From CALGLS01 sp964508085 (GTDB lineage: Bacteria > Bacteroidota > Bacteroidia > Chitinophagales > Saprospiraceae), in the NCBI GenBank assembly GCA_964508085.1, contig CAZDTI010000457.1, positions 1 to 6,895 of the forward strand: a stretch of 6,895 nt of DNA. The letters run 5' to 3'. A program made the translations under genes and the position numbers. Below the pieces are notes generated by a model. It was not told where the DNA came from, ran no database searches, and worked only from the letters and a program-made list of their open reading frames with translations. Positions 1-6,165 of this stretch are shown here, in pieces; within the stretch, counting starts at the first letter, position 1; every line of letters begins with the position of its first letter.

Positions 1-34
1 TATCAATGAATTAAATTTACTAAATCTCCGAGAC

Positions 35-60
35 CTGCCCGCGAGCATTCAGGGGGGCAG
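35..60. repeat. Hairpin CTGCCC...GGGCAG just past the susD-like gene
   Basis: CTGCCC (35-40) pairs with GGGCAG (55-60) over a 14-base loop, four bases beyond the TAA at 65-67 on the minus strand. No T-tract follows directly, so it is at best a weak or factor-assisted terminator. The minus strand continues with GGGCAGGT and then TAGTAAAT, similar to GGACAGGT...CAGTAAAT in the susC-susD spacer, so it may be a decayed copy of the same palindromic repeat. Confidence 0.35.
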
Positions 61-64
61 CAAA

Positions 65-1501
65 TTACTCCCACCAAACCGCGGCATTAATACTATTACC
101 ATCTGTCTTCGCTGCAGCGGCTTCATAGGCCGTAGCATTCAAAGCTGCCTCGTCGATGGGGTAGGGCATGCGTCTCGGAATTAAATTATTATTCAAACTA
201 GCTGCTACTGTTTTTAGAACGGGGAAACCTGTTCTGCGATAATCAATCCAACCTTCGAAACCATTGGTAATATTGGCTAACCATTTTTGGGTGGAAATTT
301 GTTGCAGGGGAGAAGTGCCCGGTGCATCATAAGCGGCTGGCCCCGTCATTAAATAATCAGTGGGGACAGCCATGCCCCAGTAAGCAAATGCTTGTGTAAC
401 GGCACTGTTATAACTTGCTCCGGGGATAGCGGAAATATATCCTTTTAAGGCTGCTTCTGCTAAAAAGAATCGGACTTCCCAACTGGTGAGGAAGTTTGCA
501 TCTAGGTCGCCAGTGCGTTCCCGGAATACTTCACCAGCAAGGGAGAAATCTCCAACAGTTATAGAAGTGGTTGAGGCGTCTGGACCGTTCAGCAAACCAG
601 CATACTCGCCAGTGTTAGAGGCTGGGCGGAAGAAGATTTCTTTTCGAGGATCATCAAATTCGTTCAAAATATCTTGCATGGTTTCCGACATGATGTAAAT
701 ATTGAAATCACCAATTCGAGCAGTAGACATTCTAAAATTATTCGGTGGGCTGTTGCTAAAATCGAAAGTAGCATTTTGACTGGCCTCTTGAATATACATT
801 CCGCCTTCAAAAATAGCAGAGAGTTCTTCCGCTACATCTTCTTTACCAGAAATACGCATGAGGTGTTTGATGAGCAAAGAGTTGGCGAAACGAATCCAAT
901 TATTCAGATCGCCATTATATAAAATGTCTCCACCTAGTGTTGCTGCGCCCTCGTAACCTTCTATGATCGTGATGGCTTCTCGAAGGTTATTCAGAATACC
1001 ATCCGTCCCTGTGTAAATGTCTTGTTGGTCGTCATAGACTGGTGTAATGATTCCTTCTTTACCATTGAGGGCTTCGCTGTAAGGCACGTTGCCAAAAATA
1101 TCTGTTAATGCGGCAGTCATGTAAGCTTTCATGATAAGCGCTGGTCCTTCATACAAGCTAAAAGCCTCATTCGATTGCGAGAGGTCCAATAAGATTTCAT
1201 TGTCTCGAAGATTTTGATAAATATTAGGCCAAGGATTGCCACCAAATTGTGGCTCAGACAAACTGTGTCTATCAAATAGATTAAAATCTACTGCCGTGAA
1301 ATACTGTCCAAGCAAATTACCTGCAACAAAACCCTCGTAGGCCATCTGCTCTCCGTAGTTGTAAATCACCTGGCGAAGCAATAAGTCAGGTTGTACTTCG
1401 ATTGGAGCATTCGGGTTGGTATTGATTTCTTCAAAGTCTTTTGTACAGGATTGCAATAGAACTACTAAAAAGAAGAAGAGTATATATTTTATTGAATTCA
1501 T
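65..1501 (-). CDS. SusD/RagB-family surface lipoprotein (SusD-like_2 type)
   Basis: Ligand-binding outer-membrane lipoprotein that should cap the SusC barrel encoded upstream and deliver nutrient to it. The 478-residue protein begins with a hydrophobic signal and a lipobox L16-Q-S-C19. The residues after C19 (T-K-D-F-E-E) fit the K/acidic lipoprotein export signal that sends Bacteroidota lipoproteins to the cell surface. Family landmarks are visible: LTDIFGNVPYSEA at 132-144 (the SusD 'D-x-G-x-VPYSEA' signature), a TPR-like helix around 342-355 (EVRFFLAEAALKGY), GFEGWIDYRRTGFP at 414-427, IPRRMPYP at 441-448, and a WWE C-terminus. Length is normal and the gene appears intact. The ATG at 1501 directly precedes the signal peptide, and an A-rich leader lies upstream. 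It follows susC after an unusually long 362-bp gap. The family is certain; the ligand is unknown because no degradative enzyme is adjacent. Confidence 0.95.
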   Translation of the reverse strand: MNSIKYILFFFLVVLLQSCTKDFEEINTNPNAPIEVQPDLLLRQVIYNYGEQMAYEGFVAGNLLGQYFTAVDFNLFDRHSLSEPQFGGNPWPNIYQNLRDNEILLDLSQSNEAFSLYEGPALIMKAYMTAALTDIFGNVPYSEALNGKEGIITPVYDDQQDIYTGTDGILNNLREAITIIEGYEGAATLGGDILYNGDLNNWIRFANSLLIKHLMRISGKEDVAEELSAIFEGGMYIQEASQNATFDFSNSPPNNFRMSTARIGDFNIYIMSETMQDILNEFDDPRKEIFFRPASNTGEYAGLLNGPDASTTSITVGDFSLAGEVFRERTGDLDANFLTSWEVRFFLAEAALKGYISAIPGASYNSAVTQAFAYWGMAVPTDYLMTGPAAYDAPGTSPLQQISTQKWLANITNGFEGWIDYRRTGFPVLKTVAASLNNNLIPRRMPYPIDEAALNATAYEAAAAKTDGNSINAAVWWE

Positions 1502-1534
1502 TTTATTATTTTTTAATCTAATTTTTATTTAATT
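1502..1534 (-). promoter_or_regulatory. A/T-only leader upstream of the susD-like start
   Basis: On the minus strand, the 33 bases before the ATG are almost entirely A and T (one G) and contain no Shine-Dalgarno-like purine block. Bacteroidota typically initiate translation from such A-rich, unstructured leaders rather than through anti-SD pairing. This supports the ATG at 1501 as the start. I found no convincing TAnnTTTG/TTG promoter pair here, so the gene may depend on read-through from susC. Confidence 0.4.
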
Positions 1535-1580
1535 GGAGGCTTTTCAAATGTTTCTTACTCCCTTTGTGAACTATGTAAGA

Positions 1581-1616
1581 TTTACTGAACCTGTCCGTCC
1601 GCCAGGCGGGAGTAAA
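1581..1616. repeat. Imperfect palindrome TTTACT...CCGCC-A-GGCGG...AGTAAA
   Basis: An outer inverted repeat TTTACT (1581-1586) / AGTAAA (1611-1616) encloses the tight dyad CCGCC (1599-1603), A, GGCGG (1605-1609). On the minus strand it reads CCCGCCTGGCGG followed by GGACAGGTTCAGTAAAT. This form looks like a common Bacteroidota extragenic palindrome, though that is recall rather than a search. There is no T-tract, so it is not an intrinsic terminator. Confidence 0.6.
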
Positions 1617-1643
1617 TTACTATGTGAACTTTTGCGTTAGAAG

Positions 1644-1665
1644 GCCCCGCCTGACCGGAGCGGGC
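1644..1665. repeat. GC-rich hairpin GCCCCGC...GCGGGC
   Basis: CCCGC (1646-1650) pairs with GCGGG (1660-1664) over a 9-base loop, and an outer G-C pair is possible with one bulged C. Its minus-strand form CCCGCTCCGGTCAGGCGGG resembles the neighbouring 1581-1616 palindrome with a diverged loop. No U-run follows on either strand. Confidence 0.5.
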
Positions 1666-1679
1666 TGGTTTGTGTTCCA

Positions 1680-1701
1680 TTCGACAAGCTCAGGACAAGC
1701 C
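1680..1701. repeat. TTCGACAAGCTCAGG extragenic repeat unit with GACAAGC duplication
   Basis: TTCGACAAGCTCAGG (1680-1694) matches, as I recall it, the core of a very widespread bacterial extragenic repeat (CTTCGACAAGCTCAGG). The heptamer GACAAGC occurs twice, at 1683-1689 and 1694-1700, 11 bases apart. The segment is non-coding, and no nearby transposase explains it. Confidence 0.5.
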
Positions 1702-1863
1702 TTATGTGTCTATGTGTTTAAAACCCGCATAACAAGAGCTTCGCGTTTTATAAAATCATTTGCGGCTCGGTCGCGATAAGACTTTGTGTTTAAACACGAA
1801 AATTGGGTAACACTTTCTACAAACTCACACAACAGAATACACAAGATCTCTTAATCAAAAAAA

Positions 1864-4800
1864 TTAAAGTTTAACGCCCAAAGAAACACCAATAGACCTC
1901 GCCGAAGGATAAGACATGTCCTCTACACCACTAACTAAGTTGTTTCCTTGTATCGCAAATTGCTCCGGATCAAAGTGCGGAATTTTTGAAAAAGCATATA
2001 AGTTCCGTCCAATAAGAGATAATTCGATTCCCTGTAATCCTTTCAAAAAGCTATTGGCCAATGCCTTTTTACTAAAAGAATAACCTAGGCGAACTTCTCT
2101 GATTTTTAAATAAGAAGCATCATAAGTATTGTTCTCTTCATGGTTTCTATCGTAGAACTGGCGGTAGTAAGCCTCTGGACTTATGGCAATATCATTGTCC
2201 ACGTAATTCGGATTATCTACAGTTCCAATATTTCGGACACCGTCGAAAATCAATCCCCCATCTGGACGGAATTCTGTTTCTTTCAATTGCCCACCAACTC
2301 CAGCAAGCGCTTGTGTTCGGGATACAATCTGACCACCTTGTCGCCAATCCAATAAGAAACTGAACGACCAGTTTTTATAAGCCAATTGATTGGAAATACC
2401 CAAGATAAAATCGGGATTGTAATTCCCTAGTTTTTTTAAATTATTATCTACAATTAATCGTCCTTCATCATTGATTAAAAAATCTCCGTTTTCGTTTTTT
2501 GCATATCCGGTTCCCCAAAGGTCTCCAATTTGCCCGCCTTCTTCAACAATCAGATAAACGGTTTGATTTGGATTGTCATAAACTCGGCTGTAGGCCAGTG
2601 TTAAAGAAGAAGCATCATCTGGGAGTGATTCTACGGTACTGGTATTCGTACTAAAGTTAAATAGAGTACTCCACTGGAATGTTGGTGTTCTTATGGCATT
2701 GATACCCGCTAGAATTTCAATTCCTTCTGATCGAACGGAACCTCCATTGATCACTCGTTGAGTATATCCAGAAGTGTTGGTGATAGGTAAAGACAAAATT
2801 TGATTTTCGGTCAAGGCATTATAATAACTAAAGTCAAGGCTAAAACGATCATCCATAAAACGAAGGTCAGCTCCAATTTCAATAGCAGTCGATTTTTCCG
2901 GAAGTAGATTGTTATTGGCAATGAAACTTTGATCAGAAAAAGTAGGTAAACCGTTAACTGGAATCTGCGGAGCAAAAACTCCGGCGGTCTGATATGGCGC
3001 TGTATCGTTTCCAACCTGAGCCCAACTTGCTCTTACTTTTGCAAAAGAAATAAAAGAAGGTAATTTTAGTGCTTTCGATAACAGAACACTTGTAGAAACA
3101 GAAGGGTAGAAAAAGGAAGTGTTTTCTGTAGAGGTTGGTGTTGCTAAAGCACTAGACCAATCGTTACGACCAGTAATGTCTAGATAAAGAAAACCTTTGT
3201 AAGAAAATTTCGCAATACCATAAAAGCTGTTGATTCGTTTGTTGGTGTCATACTGAAAAATAGAAAGTGGAGAAGCAGCATTTGACAATTTGTATATGCC
3301 AGCTTGTGCCAGACCGATGGCCTGTGTTTGTTTGGTCCCCGCCAATTGGTTCATTCGATTTCCACCAATGGCAACATCAAAGTCAAAGTTATTTATGCTT
3401 TCTTTATAGTTGATTAAGAAATCTGTATTTACTTCCCGGAAAGAAACGTCGTGTTCCGCATAAGCTCCATTTTTGAAACGATTGGAGCTAAACGCACGTC
3501 TAAAGGTTCTGAGCTCGTCACTGTTGTCTAAACCTGTACGTAATGTAGCACTGATTTTTTCTGTGAGGTCATAAGTCGCAGATATATTTCCAAAGACCCT
3601 GTTTCTATTGAAGTCATTTTGATTTTCCAATAAGATCAAATACGGATTATCGAAAAACGTATAGTTGAAAGAGTATTGTTGAGTTCCTTCTAAGCCTGGC
3701 TGCCAGTAATCCTTCAAGGGTTCTAAGTCCGTCTGCCGTCCGAGCCAGGCGACTAAAGAGTAGTTGATGTTTTCAGAGCCGTACCCATTTGCAGGTCTGT
3801 TGTCTGATTTGGAATTGATGTAATTAAAAGCCGTATTGATTTTTAAGTTTTCCAAAGGACGGAATGACATATGGGCCGCTACATTATTTCTTTTAAAATT
3901 CACCCCAGGAATATAAGAATCACTGTCCGTATTGGTCAAAGAAATACGATAATTGCCTTGTTTGTAATTTCCTCCAATTGCAATGTTATTAATACGGGTA
4001 TGCCCCGTTTCATAGAAGTTTTTCAAATTGTCGGGATTGGAAATAAAGGGAGTTGGAGTAATTGGTAAGCCGCCATGTACCGCTACATCACCTCCTCGAA
4101 CAACACGACCATCTGCCAAAGTAACAGGGCTGTCGTATTGCGCAATCACATTTCCTGCGTCTAACTCAGGACCATAGCTATAGGTGATATTGTCATTCAC
4201 TCCTCCACCGAGTCCATCTACAAAAGTAAATTGACCAGAATTACCCTGGCCGTATTTATTTTGAAATTCAGGCAGCTGAAAAGGTGTTTCTACAAAGTAA
4301 GAAGAGTTGAAACTAATACCAAGTCCTTCGGATTTAGAACCATCTTTTGTCTCAATGACCACGACGCCATTCGATGCACGTGCGCCATACAAAGCTGCAG
4401 CGCCGGGTCCTTTCAGTATAGAGACGCTTTCAATATCATCAGGAGAAATATCCATGGCACCATTTCCAAAATCGACTTCTTGGAATCCCGCTGCTAATTC
4501 ATTAGTGACGTTTAATGTAGTCTCATTGTTAATTGGGATGCCATCAACAATGAAAAGTGGATTGTTTTGAGTGAAGGAAGACTCCCCTCGGATGGTGATT
4601 TTAGAGGTGGAACCAACCCCGGTCGGGCCTTGGCTGATGGTGAGGCCGGCCACTTTTCCGGTGAGGTTGTCTACGAAGTTAACTGCTTTTACTTCCGTCA
4701 AAGAACGGCTGTCTAGTTTTTGAATGCTATAGCCCAATGCTTTGGATTCTCTTTTCAAACCAAGTGCGGTGACCACTACTTCGTCAAGGTTCAAACTTTT

Positions 4801-5073
4801 TAAAGCGATTGCATAAGTTTGGCGATCGTCTATCAATACTTGTGTGGTTTCATAACCAATGTAAGAGATTTCAAGCCGATCACCTTCGTTGCCTACAATG
4901 GAAAATTGACCATTGATGTCAGAGATGGTTCCTTGTTGTGAATTTGTATTTAAAATGTTAGCACCAACGATTAACTCTCCATCTGCCGTTACGGTTGCCA
5001 TGATGGTTTTTGATTGTGCGAAACAAATGGTCGATAAGAAAAGGAATGAGAATATATTGAATGAAAACTTCAT
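1864..5073 (-). CDS. SusC/RagA-family TonB-dependent outer-membrane transporter
   Basis: 22-strand-barrel importer, energised by TonB-ExbBD, that takes up the ligand captured by its SusD partner. The 1069-residue protein is of typical length and looks intact. It starts with a Sec signal peptide (cleavage probably after A19 in ICFA-QSK). A CarboxypepD_reg-like domain spans roughly 24-91, with QGTISDINGQFSI at 47-59. The linker SLNLDEVVVTALG (93-105) is typical of SusC proteins. The plug domain (about 107-245) includes PLFIVDGIPINNE (172-184) and the SusC signature at 208-243 with DIESVSILKGPGAAALYGA. The barrel runs to the C-terminus, with GYSFSK and LSLIGRNLYAFSKIPHFDPE motifs near the end and a final SLGVKL. 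There is no STN domain, so signalling through an anti-sigma factor is unlikely. The ATG at 5073 sits directly at the signal peptide. Upstream lies a hairpin-rich leader, and susD follows. The substrate is not assignable. Confidence 0.97.
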   Translation of the reverse strand: MKFSFNIFSFLFLSTICFAQSKTIMATVTADGELIVGANILNTNSQQGTISDINGQFSIVGNEGDRLEISYIGYETTQVLIDDRQTYAIALKSLNLDEVVVTALGLKRESKALGYSIQKLDSRSLTEVKAVNFVDNLTGKVAGLTISQGPTGVGSTSKITIRGESSFTQNNPLFIVDGIPINNETTLNVTNELAAGFQEVDFGNGAMDISPDDIESVSILKGPGAAALYGARASNGVVVIETKDGSKSEGLGISFNSSYFVETPFQLPEFQNKYGQGNSGQFTFVDGLGGGVNDNITYSYGPELDAGNVIAQYDSPVTLADGRVVRGGDVAVHGGLPITPTPFISNPDNLKNFYETGHTRINNIAIGGNYKQGNYRISLTNTDSDSYIPGVNFKRNNVAAHMSFRPLENLKINTAFNYINSKSDNRPANGYGSENINYSLVAWLGRQTDLEPLKDYWQPGLEGTQQYSFNYTFFDNPYLILLENQNDFNRNRVFGNISATYDLTEKISATLRTGLDNSDELRTFRRAFSSNRFKNGAYAEHDVSFREVNTDFLINYKESINNFDFDVAIGGNRMNQLAGTKQTQAIGLAQAGIYKLSNAASPLSIFQYDTNKRINSFYGIAKFSYKGFLYLDITGRNDWSSALATPTSTENTSFFYPSVSTSVLLSKALKLPSFISFAKVRASWAQVGNDTAPYQTAGVFAPQIPVNGLPTFSDQSFIANNNLLPEKSTAIEIGADLRFMDDRFSLDFSYYNALTENQILSLPITNTSGYTQRVINGGSVRSEGIEILAGINAIRTPTFQWSTLFNFSTNTSTVESLPDDASSLTLAYSRVYDNPNQTVYLIVEEGGQIGDLWGTGYAKNENGDFLINDEGRLIVDNNLKKLGNYNPDFILGISNQLAYKNWSFSFLLDWRQGGQIVSRTQALAGVGGQLKETEFRPDGGLIFDGVRNIGTVDNPNYVDNDIAISPEAYYRQFYDRNHEENNTYDASYLKIREVRLGYSFSKKALANSFLKGLQGIELSLIGRNLYAFSKIPHFDPEQFAIQGNNLVSGVEDMSYPSARSIGVSLGVKL

Positions 5074-5144
5074 AAACGATAGTTGAGAAATTGGTTTGAA
5101 AGATTGCTGAAAGAAGTGGTACGTATCCCTGGCTCCTAGTGGCT

Positions 5145-5159
5145 TGACCTCAGAGAGGT
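5145..5159. repeat. Solo copy of the TGACCTCAG..AGGT mini-hairpin
   Basis: TGACCTCAGAGAGGT at 5145-5159 matches 5213-5227 (TGACCTCAGCAAGGT) at 13 of 15 positions, as a direct repeat offset by 68 bases. ACCTC (5147-5151) pairs with GAGGT (5155-5159) around an AGA loop. It is therefore a third member of the mini-hairpin family that also flanks the 5213-5378 element. Confidence 0.65.
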
Positions 5160-5212
5160 AGGGTATGAAATCTGACGATATAAAGTTGTGTTGCTTTTGT
5201 GTGATATAGGAC

Positions 5213-5378
5213 TGACCTCAGCAAGGTCACAATAGGTTAGCTGAAAAAAGCAAAATCTGTTCTCCGACCCCATCGGGTGTCGCACCTTACGCACCAAATT
5301 GTGAGGGTGCGACGTCCGATGGGGTCGAAATACATCCATTCTGTTTTGGCTAACCTAATGTGATCCCCACAGGGATCA
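5213..5378. repeat. Nested inverted-repeat element (about 166 bp) with terminal mini-hairpins
   Basis: The ends are mirror images. The left end is TGACCT-CAGCA-AGGTCA (5213-5229) running into an arm at 5225-5241 (GGTCACAATAGGTTAGC). The right end is an arm at 5349-5365 (GCTAACCTAATGTGATC) running into TGATCCC-CACA-GGGATCA (5361-5378). The arms pair at 15 of 17 positions; one exception is a possible G-U pair and the other an A-A mismatch. A very long hairpin sits in the centre (5265-5327). Because the mini-hairpins overlap the arms, the two folds exclude each other. No ORF or transposase lies inside. It could be a MITE-like or REP-like mobile palindrome, a structured RNA, or recombination sites. 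Confidence 0.8.
5265..5327. repeat. Central long hairpin of the inverted-repeat element
   Basis: Arms 5265-5286 (begins CGACCCCATCGG) and 5306-5327 (ends CCGATGGGGTCG) are complementary at 20 of 22 positions. The two differences at 5277-5278 against 5314-5315 are G/T combinations, which become G-U wobble pairs in plus-strand RNA. U5287-G5305 and U5288-A5304 extend the stem to 24 continuous pairs. Three more pairs form if G5303 bulges, leaving the loop CACCAAAT (5292-5299). No T-tract follows, so an intrinsic terminator is unlikely. Confidence 0.85.
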
Positions 5379-5398
5379 TTCCTAAGTCATGAAAGGAG

Positions 5399-6082
5399 TT
5401 ACGTAAGCGCAGGAGGCCCTTTGTTTTCAGGGTTACTGAGGGAAAGGAGAAGAAAGGTTGATGTATTTGTAACAAAAATATTACAAAAGTTCAGAATTTC
5501 GGAAAGGATTTGCCGAAAGGTCAGATCTATAAAACGTAAGAAGGGGCGAAGTTGACTGAGGTTGTTGTCAAAATCAGCTTTTCGTTGTAGTGTTATTGTT
5601 GGTTTGGTCGATTGTTGGTAGATACTTTCCACTAAGGCGAGGCTCAGCCCATTAGTACACCAGGGAAGATCCAAAAAGGTATTTTTATTAAAATCGGATT
5701 TCGCTAAAGTGAATAAATAGACACCACCATCATAAGAAGTACCATAGGTGTTTTTTCCCTTTGCTAAATTATTTTCTGCTTTTTGAATATCCTCAAAAGA
5801 GAGATCAGCACAGTCACTACCAACCACAATGGCCTTGTCATAACCGGCGGCAAAAAAGTCGATGAGTGCATTGGTTATTCGATCGTGAAAACGCTTTCCT
5901 TTTTGTGGGCGGTCATCTGTTCTGAAAACCGGTAATTTGCTTTGCGCTAAAACAGCAGTTACTTTTTGATGCAAGGATTTAGCCAATAGCAAGTTCTTAC
6001 CTTGGCTCGAGGTCCAACGTTTTGCCAGAGCTTCTTCCTCTGGGGTACGTGCGAAAAATAATATGCCGGTTTTATTTTGCAA
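5399..6082 (-). CDS. DUF2064 / TIGR04282-type GT-A-fold glycosyltransferase-like protein
   Basis: A 227-residue protein of the DUF2064 family, whose fold resembles nucleotide-sugar and CofC-like nucleotidyltransferases. No reaction is firmly established for the family. Landmarks are the opening strand GILFFARTPEEEALAKR (6-22), QKGKRFHDRITNA (60-72, the family's Q-x-G..R segment), VVGSDCADLS (86-95, the metal/nucleotide-site 'GSDcPdL' motif with A instead of P), YGTSYDGGVYLF (113-124, the 'GPs-DGGyyL' motif) and LPWCTN (139-144). The C-terminal 55 residues end in NKGPPALT, a tail I recall in Bacteroidota members. The start is TTG at 6082. An in-frame TAG lies two codons upstream, and there is no ATG anywhere in the frame, so TTG is the only usual start that keeps the family N-terminus. 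It is a cytoplasmic protein with no signal sequence. It sits alone between a terminator and the susC leader. Confidence 0.88.
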   Translation of the reverse strand: MQNKTGILFFARTPEEEALAKRWTSSQGKNLLLAKSLHQKVTAVLAQSKLPVFRTDDRPQKGKRFHDRITNALIDFFAAGYDKAIVVGSDCADLSFEDIQKAENNLAKGKNTYGTSYDGGVYLFTLAKSDFNKNTFLDLPWCTNGLSLALVESIYQQSTKPTITLQRKADFDNNLSQLRPFLRFIDLTFRQILSEILNFCNIFVTNTSTFLLLSLSNPENKGPPALT

Positions 6083-6149
6083 AGGCTAACGTAAGTTTAG
6101 AAAGCCAATGTACAACGATTGGTCGACTTACTGCCTATGAATCTTAAAC

Positions 6150-6165
6150 AAATGTCGGGACATTT
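6150..6165. promoter_or_regulatory. Perfect dyad AAATGTC-GG-GACATTT upstream of the DUF2064 gene
   Basis: Seven-base arms AAATGTC (6150-6156) and GACATTT (6159-6165) flank a 2-base centre. The centre lies about 75 bases upstream of the TTG start at 6082. The 2-base centre is too short for a stable RNA loop using the whole stem, so a dimeric repressor or activator site is the more natural reading. A repeat-derived palindrome is the alternative. No regulator gene is present in the window. Confidence 0.4.

Larger units (their letters stand above)
1561..1797. repeat. Four degenerate copies of a C(T/A)TTGTG-CTATGTG-like unit
   Basis: Related segments recur at 1561-1580 (CCTTTGTGAACTATGTAAGA), 1619-1640 (begins ACTATGTGAACTTTTGCG), 1703-1722 (TATGTGTCTATGTGTTTAAA) and 1779-1797 (AGACTTTGTGTTTAAACAC). 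Read on the minus strand, they are variations on AAACACATAG/ACACAAAG. From memory, units of this kind are scattered through intergenic regions of many Bacteroidota genomes. I have not searched for them. The copies alternate with hairpins, giving a unit-hairpin-unit pattern. Confidence 0.55.
1502..1863. other. Repeat-rich 362-bp spacer between susC and susD
   Basis: No ORF or tRNA is recognisable in this stretch. It is a mosaic of short degenerate direct repeats (CTTTGTGAACTATGT-like), GC-rich hairpins, a TTCGACAAGCTCAGG unit and perfect palindromes (GTGTTTAAACAC at 1786-1797, TTTTATAAAA at 1746-1755). The individual parts are listed separately. SusC and susD genes normally sit within a few tens of bases, so this spacer probably accumulated by repeat insertion (inference). 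The intact reading frames on both sides show that neither gene was disrupted. Confidence 0.8.
5074..5398. other. Hairpin-rich intergenic region upstream of susC
   Basis: This 325-bp stretch has no credible gene. It contains the large inverted-repeat element at 5213-5378 and a separate related mini-hairpin at 5145-5159. The part nearest susC (about 5074-5140) is unstructured by eye and must include the translation start region. I see no good match to the Bacteroidota promoter (TTG, 19-21 bases, TAnnTTTG). The end of the preceding gene at 5399 has no hairpin followed by a T-tract, so read-through into this region is possible. Confidence 0.8.

Noticed and set aside
486..922. Two plus-strand reading frames opposite the susD-like gene.
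   Set aside because: They are antisense shadows of a well-supported coding gene with no recognisable protein features.
1502..1863. CRISPR array or tRNA in the spacer.
   Set aside because: The repeats are degenerate, unequal in spacing and length, and no cloverleaf or conserved T-loop is visible.
4231..4570. Overlapping plus-strand reading frames opposite the SusC plug domain.
   Set aside because: They are antisense to a highly conserved coding region, overlap each other, and have no independent evidence of coding.
5117..5138. Minus strand GGAGCCAGGGATACGTACC resembles the 3' conserved box of cobalamin riboswitches (AGCCAGGAGACC-like).
   Set aside because: The rest of the B12 aptamer (the GGGAA and GCCACTG core helices in correct order) is not visible upstream, where the inverted-repeat element lies instead. 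The box alone is too short.
5230..5260. Possible susC promoter on the minus strand: TTTTG followed by TATTGTG.
   Set aside because: TATTGTG does not fit TAnnTTTG and the spacing is short. It also falls within the inverted-repeat arm, so the match is not convincing.
5136..5339. 67-codon minus-strand reading frame in the susC upstream region.
   Set aside because: It runs through the long palindrome, has no family-like features or hydrophobic pattern, and its composition follows the hairpin arms.
5361..5378. TGATCCC-CACA-GGGATCA as a terminator for the DUF2064 gene.
   Set aside because: No T-tract follows on the minus strand. It is better explained as the terminal mini-hairpin of the palindromic element.
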